Shown here in pieces: positions 36,034 through 44,722 of a stretch of 64,000 nucleotides of DNA (position 1 is its first letter; each line of letters starts with the position of its first letter). A program made the position numbers and the translations under genes. Origin of the DNA: Sorangium cellulosum So0157-2. GTDB lineage: Bacteria > Myxococcota_A > Polyangia > Polyangiales > Polyangiaceae. The stretch covers positions 10,554,001 to 10,618,000 of the forward strand of contig NC_021658.1 in NCBI RefSeq assembly GCF_000418325.1, in the 5' to 3' direction. Below the pieces are notes generated by a model. It saw only the letters and a list, made by a program, of their open reading frames with translations, did no database searches and was not told the origin of the DNA.

Positions 36034-37737
36034 ATGTCAGCCTCACGAGCCTGCAGCGAGCGAGCGGCGGACCCACGCGAGACGTGCCCGGCGCCGCAGC
36101 CGAAGACCGCCGTCGATGATGACGAGCTCGAGCGCGAGCACGACGAGCACGACGAGCACGACAACAAGCTGCTCGATCTGCCGCCGCTCGGGCACGACGA
36201 GGACGAGGCGGGCGAGGAGACCTTCGAGGAGCTCCTGCAGACGCTCGACGACGCGGAGCACGGGCTCGACGACGCGAACGCGAGCGACCTGGAGGTCGGC
36301 GTCGAGCTCGCCGTGGACGAGGGCGCGGCCGGGGAGGACGAGCCCGCGGAAGAGGGCATCGACGTGGGGGCGCTCCACGAGGGGATCGACGACGCCGACG
36401 CGGGCTCGTGGGTGTCCGACGAGGCCGCCGAGCACGACGACGCCGAGCACGGCGACCTCGACGATCACGGCGAGGGGCACGACGACGGCGGCGCGGAAGG
36501 GACCGGGGAGGATCCGTCGAACGACGTCGACGAGCGCGAGCTGCCGGCGCTCGACGCGGATCAAGAAGGCACCTACGAGGGCGAGGATCTGCTCGCGGAG
36601 CTGCCCGACCTCGCCGACGACCAGGCGCCGGTCTGGGACGCGCAGCCGTGGACGGTGGTCGAGGGCGCCGGGGCGGCGGTCCCGTGCAGCACGCTCGCGG
36701 TGGCCGGCGGCTGCGTCGTGGCCGGGGGCGCCGGCGAAGGGCCCGCGCTGGCGAGCGAGCCGGCCGCGCGCGCGGGGGGCCGCTCCCGCCGCGCGGACCG
36801 GACGGGCGGCGAGCGCGGGACCGTGCTCGTGGTCGACGCGGGAGCGCTGTCGGCGCGCCGCGCGGGCGTCGACACGTCGGCGTCGTCGATCGCGCTGTCG
36901 GACAGCGCGCTGCTCATCGCCACGCGCCGCGGCAACCTGCTGCTGAGCGACGACCGGGGGAAGACGGCGAGCGCGCTCGGGGCGTGGGGCTCGGGCGGGG
37001 CGCCGGTGACGCTCGCGACGACGCCGGGGCGGCTCTGGGTGCTGGCCGGCAAGACGCTGTGGTCACCCGCGGCCGGCGCGGTCGCCGTCCCGCCGGAGGC
37101 CGGCTCCGCCGTGACCGCGGGCTCGCCGCGCCGCGACGCCGCGATCGCGCCGCCGCGGGGCGCGCTGTCGCTGTCGCCCGGGCCCGCGCTGCGGGACGGC
37201 GTGCTCCGGATGAGCGCGAGCGAGGGGGTGATCGTGGCGCTCACGAGCGCGGCCGCGGGCCCGCAGCTCGAGCGGCTGCGCGGCGACGACGAGGGCTCGC
37301 CGGTCGTGCCGCTGTCCGGGGCGGCGCGGCGCGCGGCGGAGGCCGACGACGGTCGGCTCGCGGCGGCGGCGGGCGGGCGCTCGATCGCGCTGTCCGGCGC
37401 GGGGCTCCTGTGCGTGTCGCGCGACGGGGGCGAGACCTTCCGCGGGATCGAGGGGCTCCCCGCGGTGGTGGCGCTCGCGTTCGCGGGCGACCACAAGACC
37501 TCGCCGCTGCTCGCGCTGGTCGCGCGCGAGGGCGAGCGCCGGGCGCAGCTCGTCCATGTGCCGTCGAACGCAGCGCCCACGGTGGTCGCCGAGATCGGGG
37601 CGACGGGACACGGCGGGGGCGAGGAGGAGGCGGCGTCCGTAGGGGCGGCGGCGATCGCGTGGGATCCGTCGCGCGAGGTGGTGTGGGTCGCGTGCTGGGC
37701 GGGGCTCGTCGCGCTCACCAGGCAGCGGAAGCACTAG
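36034..37737 (+). CDS. Acidic protein with C-terminal BNR-like propeller region
   Basis: 567 residues from ATG 36034. Residues about 15-190 are very acidic (Asp/Glu/His-rich; EREHDEHDEHDNKLLD, and ELPALDADQEGTYEGED near the end). The rest is Ala/Gly/Ser-rich with repeated BNR/sialidase-like strands such as LLLSDDRGKTASALG and LLCVSRDGGETFRGIEGLP, spaced as in a beta-propeller, and a final AIAWDPSREVVWVACWAGLVAL. No signal peptide is clear. I recognise no family. ATG 35905 is an upstream in-frame alternative. It ends just before the 37757-37921 palindrome. Confidence 0.65.
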   Translation: MSASRACSERAADPRETCPAPQPKTAVDDDELEREHDEHDEHDNKLLDLPPLGHDEDEAGEETFEELLQTLDDAEHGLDDANASDLEVGVELAVDEGAAGEDEPAEEGIDVGALHEGIDDADAGSWVSDEAAEHDDAEHGDLDDHGEGHDDGGAEGTGEDPSNDVDERELPALDADQEGTYEGEDLLAELPDLADDQAPVWDAQPWTVVEGAGAAVPCSTLAVAGGCVVAGGAGEGPALASEPAARAGGRSRRADRTGGERGTVLVVDAGALSARRAGVDTSASSIALSDSALLIATRRGNLLLSDDRGKTASALGAWGSGGAPVTLATTPGRLWVLAGKTLWSPAAGAVAVPPEAGSAVTAGSPRRDAAIAPPRGALSLSPGPALRDGVLRMSASEGVIVALTSAAAGPQLERLRGDDEGSPVVPLSGAARRAAEADDGRLAAAAGGRSIALSGAGLLCVSRDGGETFRGIEGLPAVVALAFAGDHKTSPLLALVAREGERRAQLVHVPSNAAPTVVAEIGATGHGGGEEEAASVGAAAIAWDPSREVVWVACWAGLVALTRQRKH

Positions 37738-37756
37738 CTAGCTCGCCGAGCTGGCC

Positions 37757-37921
37757 GGCCCCCGGGGAGGGTGTTCTCGGCGCGGGGCAGGGGGGTGGGG
37801 CCCCGCCGAACTCGCCCGAGATGTGAGCCATCCGGCAAGCCGGATGACTCACATCTCGGGCTCAGACATCGGCCCATCCCCACCCCCCTGCCCCGCGCCG
37901 AGAACACCCTCCCCGGGGGCC
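37757..37921. repeat. Nested 165-bp palindrome between convergent genes
   Basis: Perfect 44-base arms at 37757-37800 and 37878-37921 enclose a second palindrome at 37815-37860 (arms CCCGAGATGTGAG / CTCACATCTCGGG around CCGG-CAAG-CCGG). The element sits between the acidic protein (+) and aspartate kinase (-). It may be a two-way terminator or a small mobile element. Confidence 0.9.
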
Positions 37922-37964
37922 TACGGTCTGCGGAGTCGAAGAGTTGGGGGACGTGTCTTGAGGA

Positions 37965-39257
37965 TCAGGGCTCGACGAACGCGGCGTGGAGCAGGCGCTG
38001 CGCGGGGGCGGCGTCGACGGCGTCGACGAGGGCGCCGAGGCGCAAGGGGGACGCGACCGTGAACCGGGGGGCAATGCCGGCACGGCCGAGGACCTCGACG
38101 AAGCGGGACAGCGGCGACGCCGTCGCGGTGAGGCCGTCGCCGACGACGCTGACGGAGGCCAGGCCCTCGTCGAGCTCGATCTGCGGGAGCAACGCGACCA
38201 GCTGGCGCTTGGCGCCCTGCCAGTCGGGCACGTTGAGGAGCGGGATCACGAACGCCCCGCCGCCAGGGCCGAACGAGAGATCGCGGAAGCCCAGCCCGAG
38301 CTCGCCGGCCGCGCGGAGGAGCGCGTCGAGCCGGAGACCGCCGGGAGCCCGCGCGAGCACGACGTTGCCCTCGGCGACGATCGCGCGCGCCGAGTGCGTC
38401 GACGCCGTCGAGCCGGGCGCGAACCGGCGCACCACCGTCTCCCGCGCGCCGGGGACGGCGTCGAACGTCGAGCGCGCATAGAGCGCCACGCCGGAGCGCC
38501 GCGCCCACTCGACCGCCTGGGCGCAGACGACCTTCGCGCCGCACTCGGCCATCTCCTGGAGGACCGCGCCGTCGAGCTCCGGCAGGTGACGCGCGTCCGG
38601 GACGACCCGGGGATCGGCCGAGTACACGCCGTCGACGTCGCTGTAGATCTCGCAGCGCTCGGCGCTCAGCGCCGCGGCGAGCGCCACCGCCGTCGTGTCG
38701 GAGCCGCCGCGGCCGAGCGTCGTGATCTCGCGGCGGTAGCTCATCCCCTGGTAGCCGGCGACGATCACGATGCGGCCGCGCGCGAGCTCGTCCTCGATCC
38801 GGAACGGACGGACCTCGATGATGCGCGCGTCGAAGTGGCGATCGTTCGTGAGGATGCCGGACTGGGAGCCGGTGAACGAGATCGCCTCGAAGCCACGGGC
38901 CTGGATGGCGATCGACAGGAGCGCCATCGAGACGCGCTCGCCGGTCGAGAGGAGCATGTCGAGCTCGCGCCGGGGAGGCTCCGCGGCCGCGCCGCCGCCG
39001 GCGCTCGCCGCCTGCCGGGCGAGGGCGAGCAGGCCGTCGGTCGTCTTGCCCATCGCGCTGACCACGACGACGACGTCGTTGCCGGCGCGCTTCGCGGCGA
39101 CGACGCGGTCGGCGACCTTGCCGATCTTGTCGACGTCGGCGACCGACGATCCGCCGTACTTCTGCACGATGATCGGACGGCCCGGCCTCGCGGGCGCGGC
39201 GCCCGGCTCGCGCGGCGAGCCCTCCTGCTGGACGCGGTTCGTCGGCTGCTCGGCCAT
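37965..39257 (-). CDS. lysC: Aspartate kinase
   Basis: 430 residues. The kinase domain starts IIVQKYGGSSVADVDKI (residues about 29-45) and contains FTGSQSGILT, GYQGMSYRREITTLGRGGSDTTAVALAAAL and YSDVDGVYSADPRVVPDARHL, all hallmark aspartokinase blocks. The C-terminal part has ACT-like segments, e.g. LPQIELDEGLASVSVVGDGLTA. It phosphorylates aspartate at the head of the lysine/threonine/methionine pathway; allosteric control by lysine or threonine is usual in the family but cannot be read from sequence here. It has a non-conserved 28-residue N-terminal extension. Confidence 0.93.
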   Translation of the reverse strand: MAEQPTNRVQQEGSPREPGAAPARPGRPIIVQKYGGSSVADVDKIGKVADRVVAAKRAGNDVVVVVSAMGKTTDGLLALARQAASAGGGAAAEPPRRELDMLLSTGERVSMALLSIAIQARGFEAISFTGSQSGILTNDRHFDARIIEVRPFRIEDELARGRIVIVAGYQGMSYRREITTLGRGGSDTTAVALAAALSAERCEIYSDVDGVYSADPRVVPDARHLPELDGAVLQEMAECGAKVVCAQAVEWARRSGVALYARSTFDAVPGARETVVRRFAPGSTASTHSARAIVAEGNVVLARAPGGLRLDALLRAAGELGLGFRDLSFGPGGGAFVIPLLNVPDWQGAKRQLVALLPQIELDEGLASVSVVGDGLTATASPLSRFVEVLGRAGIAPRFTVASPLRLGALVDAVDAAPAQRLLHAAFVEP

Positions 39258-39363
39258 GCTGCACCTCCAAGCGCTGCGCGCGCTGCGCAGGAGATCCGGC
39301 TATCACGGGCGCCGCGATCCGGCCAAGCGCGCGGCGCGCCCGGCGAGCGGCGCGCCGTCGCGA

Positions 39364-41964
39364 TCAGGTGGGCTCGGCGTGCAGCAGCATCTCGTAGAGC
39401 TCCGCCTCGGCGGCGCGCCCCTCGGCCCGCGCCCTCGCGGCGAGCCGCACGAGCACGTCGCGCCGCCGCGGCGCGACCTCCTGGCGGGCGGCCTCATCCC
39501 CCTCCTCCAGGCGCGCCGAGAGCAGGGCGAGGAGATCCAGATCGCGGCCGAGCCGCTCCAGCACGTCGGCGAGCGCCATCGCCACCCCGTGGTCGGTGGG
39601 ATCGGCGCGGTGCCGATCCGCGAGCCGCTCGGCCAGGAGCTCGTCGTCGACGCCGAACGCGCGGGCGAACGGCGCCTGCCCCTCCGCCAGCGTGACGCTG
39701 TTCGGGACGGGCGGCATGTCGGGCAGGTCGGTCGACGTGTCGCCGCTGTCGAACGTGGGCATCTCGTCGAGCGGCCCGGGATCGCGCGGCGCGATCGGCG
39801 GGGCCGGCGGCGGCGCGATCCGCGGCGCGGGGGCCGGCGCGATCGGCGCGGTCACGGCCGGCGTCCGCGCGATCGGCGGCGAGGGGGCCGGCGGCGGGGC
39901 GACCACCACGGGCTCGGGCGGGATCGAGCGCCGACGAGGCGGCGCAGGGACGTGGACCTCGATCCGCTGCTCGGCGGCGCGGGGCCGAGGCGCGGGGCTC
40001 GGCCCCGCCCCGCGCGGGGGCGCCACCTGCGGCGCGAGCTCGCCCGAGACGCGGCGGAACGCGGCGGCGATCTCCGGATCGCGCGGGCGCAGGCGCAGCG
40101 CGAGGCCGAGGTGGCGCTGCGCGGCGAGGAGATCCCCGCGGGATCGCTCCTCGATCTCGGCGGCCTCGGCGAGCAAGGCCGCGACGGCGGCCGGGCCGCC
40201 GGCGAGGGACGAGCCCGCCGCGCGGGCGGAGCCGGGGTCGGCGGCGCGGTCCTGGAGCGCGAGCTCCACCGCGTCGCGCAGCCGCCCGAGCGCGACCGAC
40301 GCTCCCCCGAGATCGCCGAGCGCGGCGCACCAGCGGCCCTCGAGCAGCCGCGCCTCCAGCGACTCCGGCGCGCCGGGGGGGATCGCCCGCACGCGCGCGA
40401 CCGCCGCGGGGAGATCGCCGGCGATCTCCGCGAGGCCGCGGCCGAGCTCGAGATCGAGCGCGCCGGCGTCCTCGCCGCTGCGCGCGGCGAGGACGCGCGC
40501 GCGGGCGAGGAGGTCGAGCGCGCGCCTCCCCTCCCCCGCCGCCCGCAGCGAGCGCGCGAGGCCCGCGACCACGTCGGGGCTCTCCGGCGCGTAACGGAGC
40601 GCCCGCTCGAAGAGCGCCCGCGCGTCGGCCGCGTGGCCCCGCGCGAGGAACGCCTCCGCGGCCCTGCGGGAGACGGCGTGGCGCGCCTCGGCCCCGCGCG
40701 CGGCGGCCTCGAGGTGCTCGGCGTCCGCGAGCGCGCCGCGCACGTCGGCGACGTCGAGCCGCGCCTCGAGCCGCGCCCAGCGCAGCGCGTCGAGCCCGGG
40801 CGCGCGCGCGACGCCGAGGTTCAGCGCGTCGAGGCGCACGTCGATGGAGTCCGCGAGCCTCGCCGCCCGCAGCCAGGCGAGCGCGGCGAGCGGGCCGTAC
40901 GGCTCCGCGTGCGCGGCGCGCGCGAGCGCCGAGAACGCGCCGTCGCGGTCGCCGACCGCCTCGAGGAGCGCGCCGCCGAGCAGGCCGGCGTCGACGGCGG
41001 GCATGGCGTCGACGACGGTCGACAGCGCCCCCTCGGCGCGCTCGCCGGCCAGGAGGTCGATCCACGCCAGGCGCGAGGAGATCTCGGGGTGCCGCGGGGC
41101 GCGCTCCAGCGCGGCGAGGTAGACGCGGCGCGCGTCGTCGAGGCCGCCCGCGAGCGCGAGCTCGTCGGCGGCGCCCGCGAGCTCGGCCGCCTCGAGCGCG
41201 CGGAGCGCGCGGTCGCCCAGCGCCGGAGGCGCCGCGTCGAGCGCGCCCTCGGCGCGGAAGCGGCCCGCCTCCGCGATGACCGACGCCCACTGCACCCCGG
41301 CCACCGCGGGCGCCCTCGCGCCGGCGGCGGGCAGGAGCAGGCGGACGACGCGCTCGATCGCGGCGTCCAGCACGAGCGCACCTTCCACGATGCGGCCGTG
41401 CGGGCCCGCCATCATCGAGAGCGCCTGGAGCGCGAGCGCGTGCGGCGGGGCCGCGAGGCCGACGCCGCGGGCGCGCTCCGGCAGGAGCCTGAGCGCGCGC
41501 TCGCCGGGCGCGACGGCGACGTCGAACGCGAGCGCCGCCTCGCCGGACCGCAGCGCGACGAGCGCGCCGTCCTCGATGGGCGCGATGATCAGCTGCGGCG
41601 CGCCGTCGCCGAGGAAGCCGCGGAGCCGCGGCGCGGCCCAGCCGGCGAGCTCGGTCCCCTGCGCCTCGACGACGAGCCGGGCGAGCTGGCCGCGCCGGTG
41701 CCGGAAGCGCGCGACCCCGCCGGAGAGGTCGACGGGAAACCGGATCCCGGCGAGCCGCACGACGAGCTCGGTGACGCGGAGCGGGCCGATCGCGAACGGC
41801 TCGCCGAGCTCGATCGCGAGCGCCCCCTTGCTGACCGCGAGCCGGAGGACGGGGCGATCGTCGGGCGGGCGCGAGGCCGCTCCACCGCCGGGCGCGAGCG
41901 CGCGCAGCGACGGCGAGAGGCCCAGCGCGCGCGCCGACCGGCCGCGCCTCTGTCCAGCAGCCAT
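39364..41964 (-). CDS. Large TPR-repeat protein
   Basis: 866 residues. The N-terminal 180 residues include short beta-rich segments (RLAVSKGALAIELGEPFAIGPLRV), then alpha-solenoid repeats from about 200 to 590 (e.g. DARRVYLAALERAPRHPEIS, DARALFERALRYAPESPDVVAGLARSLRAAGEGRRALD). A Pro-rich linker (about 640-720) separates a last helical region near the C-terminus (DPTDHGVAMALADVLERLGRDLDLLALL). No signal peptide or membrane segment is obvious. Function unknown; likely a multi-partner scaffold. ATG 41964 is chosen because the region upstream is Arg/Ala-rich non-coding sequence. Confidence 0.8.
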   Translation of the reverse strand: MAAGQRRGRSARALGLSPSLRALAPGGGAASRPPDDRPVLRLAVSKGALAIELGEPFAIGPLRVTELVVRLAGIRFPVDLSGGVARFRHRRGQLARLVVEAQGTELAGWAAPRLRGFLGDGAPQLIIAPIEDGALVALRSGEAALAFDVAVAPGERALRLLPERARGVGLAAPPHALALQALSMMAGPHGRIVEGALVLDAAIERVVRLLLPAAGARAPAVAGVQWASVIAEAGRFRAEGALDAAPPALGDRALRALEAAELAGAADELALAGGLDDARRVYLAALERAPRHPEISSRLAWIDLLAGERAEGALSTVVDAMPAVDAGLLGGALLEAVGDRDGAFSALARAAHAEPYGPLAALAWLRAARLADSIDVRLDALNLGVARAPGLDALRWARLEARLDVADVRGALADAEHLEAAARGAEARHAVSRRAAEAFLARGHAADARALFERALRYAPESPDVVAGLARSLRAAGEGRRALDLLARARVLAARSGEDAGALDLELGRGLAEIAGDLPAAVARVRAIPPGAPESLEARLLEGRWCAALGDLGGASVALGRLRDAVELALQDRAADPGSARAAGSSLAGGPAAVAALLAEAAEIEERSRGDLLAAQRHLGLALRLRPRDPEIAAAFRRVSGELAPQVAPPRGAGPSPAPRPRAAEQRIEVHVPAPPRRRSIPPEPVVVAPPPAPSPPIARTPAVTAPIAPAPAPRIAPPPAPPIAPRDPGPLDEMPTFDSGDTSTDLPDMPPVPNSVTLAEGQAPFARAFGVDDELLAERLADRHRADPTDHGVAMALADVLERLGRDLDLLALLSARLEEGDEAARQEVAPRRRDVLVRLAARARAEGRAAEAELYEMLLHAEPT

Positions 41965-42127
41965 ACCCGCCAAGGCTATCAACCCCGCGGCAATTGAGGC
42001 GAGTTCACGGCAATCACGCCGCACGAAGGGGAACGCGACGGAGCGGGCGCGAGGCGCGGCCAGGCGGAGACCGCGAGCGGCCGGGCTGGGTAGCGCGCTG
42101 CCTTGGCCGAAAGCGCGGTGCTCCGGG

Positions 42128-42194
42128 AACCGCCAAGGCGCCAAGGACGCCAAGAAATCTCAACAGTTTGGCGGTCTTGGCGGTCTTGGCGGTT
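42128..42194. repeat. CCAAG/CTTGG hairpin
   Basis: aaccgccaaggcgccaag at 42128-42145 plus ggacgccaag is mirrored by the complementary cttggcggtcttggcggtt at about 42176-42194. It is of the same general type as the octamer hairpins at 27291 and 31268 but built on CGCCAAGG. It lies in the 328-base gap between the TPR gene start and the mlaC stop, both read leftward. The remainder of that gap shows nothing else. Confidence 0.8.
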
Positions 42195-42292
42195 CGCTCC
42201 CCCGCGGCGCTGCTGGCGGCGCGTCCCCCCGGGTCCGCCGGGTCGCGGGGCGCGCCGGGGACGGCCCGCGCCGGGCGGTCAGCGGTCGCGCG

Positions 42293-42898
42293 TCAGACGT
42301 CGCCCTTGGCGAGCTTGTCCTTCATCTTCTGGACGAGCGCCGGGAACCCGTCCTTCTTGATGATCTTCGTGAACTGCGCCCGGTAGCTCCCCACCAGGCT
42401 GACGCCCTCGGTGACGATGTCCCGCACGAGCCAGGTGCCCCCCTTCTCGGAGAGCTTGAAGGCGATCTCGACCGGCTCCTCGCGCGCGTCCTTCTTGGAG
42501 ACGGCCCTCGTCTTGACCGTCATGACGCCGGCGCTCTCGGTCTCGCTCGTGTACTCGATGTTGAAGTCGAGCGTCTTCTTCAGGTTGCGCTCGTAGGCCT
42601 TGCGCACGAGCTGCTTGAGCAGCTCGGTGAACTGCTTCTTCTCGGCGTCGGTCCGGGCGGCCCACTCGCTGCCCAGCGAGCTCTCCGCCAGCGCCGAGTA
42701 GTCGAGCATCTCGTCGAAGACCGCGCCGACCTTCTTCTGGTTGTCGGCCCCTCCCTTCTTCAGGAGGTCGAACAGGACCGTCTGCTTGGCCTTGACCACG
42801 TCCGTCGCCGGCCCGGCGTTCGCGAGGCCCACCTGGCCGAGCGTGAGCGCGAGCAGCGAGAACGTCGCCGCGAAGAGATGGTTCATCCTGCGTGTCAC
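42293..42898 (-). CDS. mlaC: MlaC-like phospholipid-binding periplasmic protein
   Basis: 201 residues. Signal peptide MTRRMNHLFAATFSLLALTLGQVGLANA, then the MlaC/Ttg2D pattern: DYSALAESSLGSEWAARTDAEKKQFTELLKQLVRKAYERNL, FKLSEKGGTWLVRDIVTEGVSLVGSYRAQFTKIIKKDGF. MlaC carries lipids between the outer-membrane MlaA complex and the inner-membrane MlaFEDB transporter, and its siblings handle other lipids. GTG 42898 has AAGGAG upstream and is preferred over ATG 42886. No mla partner is adjacent; the neighbours are PilS/PilC genes. Confidence 0.85.
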   Translation of the reverse strand: MTRRMNHLFAATFSLLALTLGQVGLANAGPATDVVKAKQTVLFDLLKKGGADNQKKVGAVFDEMLDYSALAESSLGSEWAARTDAEKKQFTELLKQLVRKAYERNLKKTLDFNIEYTSETESAGVMTVKTRAVSKKDAREEPVEIAFKLSEKGGTWLVRDIVTEGVSLVGSYRAQFTKIIKKDGFPALVQKMKDKLAKGDV

Positions 42899-43255
42899 GT
42901 ATGGTTCTCCTTCTGTGCCTGCGAGCTGCGCGCGAGCCTCGGTCGCCAGCGCTGCTCGCCCTCGTTCTAGTCGTTCTACGCACGAGGCAAGCGGCCTGCC
43001 ACGTCGGACGAGGCCCGCGCCGGCGCGGTCGCGTCCGGCCCGTGCTCTCCATGAACACCGCGAAACCACAGGGCAATCCGCCGGCGCCGGGCCGCTGTCC
43101 AGGGGCAGACGACGGTCTCCGCGGGCTATTCACGCCCGGGGGCGGGCTCCGCCGCAATCTCCCGCGGAGCGCCCGGGCGCGGCGCGCGGGGGAGCGTGAA
43201 CGGAGCGCCACGCGCCCGGTGTGACGCGCGGCGAGCGCGGCGGCGGCCCCCCGCG
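42899..43255. other. Gene-free stretch between mlaC and the PilS-like kinase
   Basis: 357 bases between two leftward genes. A rough inverted repeat around 43133-43176 (GCCCGGG...CCCGGGC with GC-rich arms) might terminate the kinase transcript. Nothing else is recognised. Confidence 0.45.
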
Positions 43256-44722
43256 TCAGCCCGCCGGGCGGGATCGCGGGGCGAGCTGCGCGCCGGCCGC
43301 GGCGTCCGCGCGGCGCTCCGGCTCGCCGGCCGCGAGCGGGCCGGCCGGGACCCGCACCCGGAACGCGGTGCCCTCGCCCTCGCGGCTGTCGACCTCGATC
43401 GCGAAGCCGTGATCGTCGAGGATCCGCTTCACCACCGCCAGGCCGATGCCCATGCCGTGCGTGCGGGTCGTGAAGAACGCGTCGAAGAGGCGATCGCGGG
43501 CGCCCGCCGGGATGCCCCGCCCCTGGTCGCGGATCTCCAGCAGCCAGGCGCCCGCGTCGCGCCAGAGGCGCACGGTCACGACCGCGCCCGCCGAGCTCGC
43601 CTGGATCGCGTTCCGCACGAGGTTCCAGACGACCTGGCGCATCTGCGCGGCGTCGGCGGTCACGGGCGCCGACGGCGGCCCGTCGAAGCGGACCTCGACG
43701 TCGCCGCCGCGGCCCGAGCGCCCCGCGAGCACGACGACGTCGCGGGCCGTCGCCGCGAGGTCCACGACCTCGAGCGCCGGCACCCGCGGGCGCGACAGAT
43801 CGAGCATGTCGCCCACGAGGTCGTTCAGGCGCGCCGTCTCGCGCTCGATGATCTCGCAGAGCTTCCGGTCCTCGTCGGAGAGCGTCCCGCCCGTGCGCAA
43901 GAGCTCGATGGAGCCCGCGATCGAGCCGAGCGGGTTGCGGATCTCGTGGGCCAGCCCCGCGGCGAGGCGGCCCAGCGCCGCGAGCCGCTCGGCCTGCTCC
44001 GCCCGCGCCGTCGCCTGCACGAGCCGGCCGCCGGTCGTGCGCAGCCGCTCCGCCAGGTAGCTCGCGAGCAGCGTGACCACCACGATCGCGAGCAGGTTGA
44101 CGAACATGGGGTACCGGAGCTCGCCCCACTGCGTCGCGTATGCCCCGGAGGGCTGGTCGGGCGGCACGCCGAGCAGGTGCAGCCCGAGCGCGGCGCACAG
44201 GAGCAGGTACGCCGCCGCCCCGGACGCGGCGGCGACGATCGCGCCGGGGACGCCGAGGAGGATCGCCCCCGTCAGGCAGGTGAGGCCGTAGAGCGACGTG
44301 GCGCCGCTCGTGGCCCCGCCGGTGATGTACACGAGCGCGGTCCAGGTGATCTGGTCGGTCACGAGCTGCGCCCGCGCGATCCCGCGGAGGGCGCGCTGCA
44401 TGCGCAGGAACACCGCGTAGATGCCGGAGACGCCGTACGCCGCGGCGACCGTCACGAGCGCGACGATGCTGGAGAAGCCCCCGGGGGTGAAGCCGCGGAG
44501 GTACACCGCCGCGGTCACGACGAGGAAGACCGTGAGCACGGCGAGGCGCAGCGCGATGAGCCAGGTGAGCCGGCTCGCGAGCGGCGCCTCGGCGCCGCCG
44601 GGCGCGCCGGGCGGGAGCGGCGCCGCGACCGGCGGCGGCGCCGACGGTGGCCCGGCCCCGACCTCGTCCGGCCGCGCCACGGCCTCGCCGCCGGGGTCCG
44701 CCGGGGAGGCCGCGGGCGGCAT
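43256..44722 (-). CDS. PilS-like sensor histidine kinase
   Basis: 488 residues. About six membrane segments in residues 50-250, then a cytosolic kinase: H-box with phospho-His in AGLAHEIRNPLGSIAGSIELL (about residue 275), N-box VVWNLVRNAIQ, G-boxes IRDQGRGIPAGARDRLFDAFFTTRTHGMGIGLAVVKRIL. The topology and short H-box/N-box spacing are like the PilS/NtrB group. In Myxococcus, pilS follows pilC, as here, and its partner PilR activates pilA. The start ATG shares its A with the pilC stop (TGATG). No pilR is seen downstream within the window. Confidence 0.8.
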   Translation of the reverse strand: MPPAASPADPGGEAVARPDEVGAGPPSAPPPVAAPLPPGAPGGAEAPLASRLTWLIALRLAVLTVFLVVTAAVYLRGFTPGGFSSIVALVTVAAAYGVSGIYAVFLRMQRALRGIARAQLVTDQITWTALVYITGGATSGATSLYGLTCLTGAILLGVPGAIVAAASGAAAYLLLCAALGLHLLGVPPDQPSGAYATQWGELRYPMFVNLLAIVVVTLLASYLAERLRTTGGRLVQATARAEQAERLAALGRLAAGLAHEIRNPLGSIAGSIELLRTGGTLSDEDRKLCEIIERETARLNDLVGDMLDLSRPRVPALEVVDLAATARDVVVLAGRSGRGGDVEVRFDGPPSAPVTADAAQMRQVVWNLVRNAIQASSAGAVVTVRLWRDAGAWLLEIRDQGRGIPAGARDRLFDAFFTTRTHGMGIGLAVVKRILDDHGFAIEVDSREGEGTAFRVRVPAGPLAAGEPERRADAAAGAQLAPRSRPAG

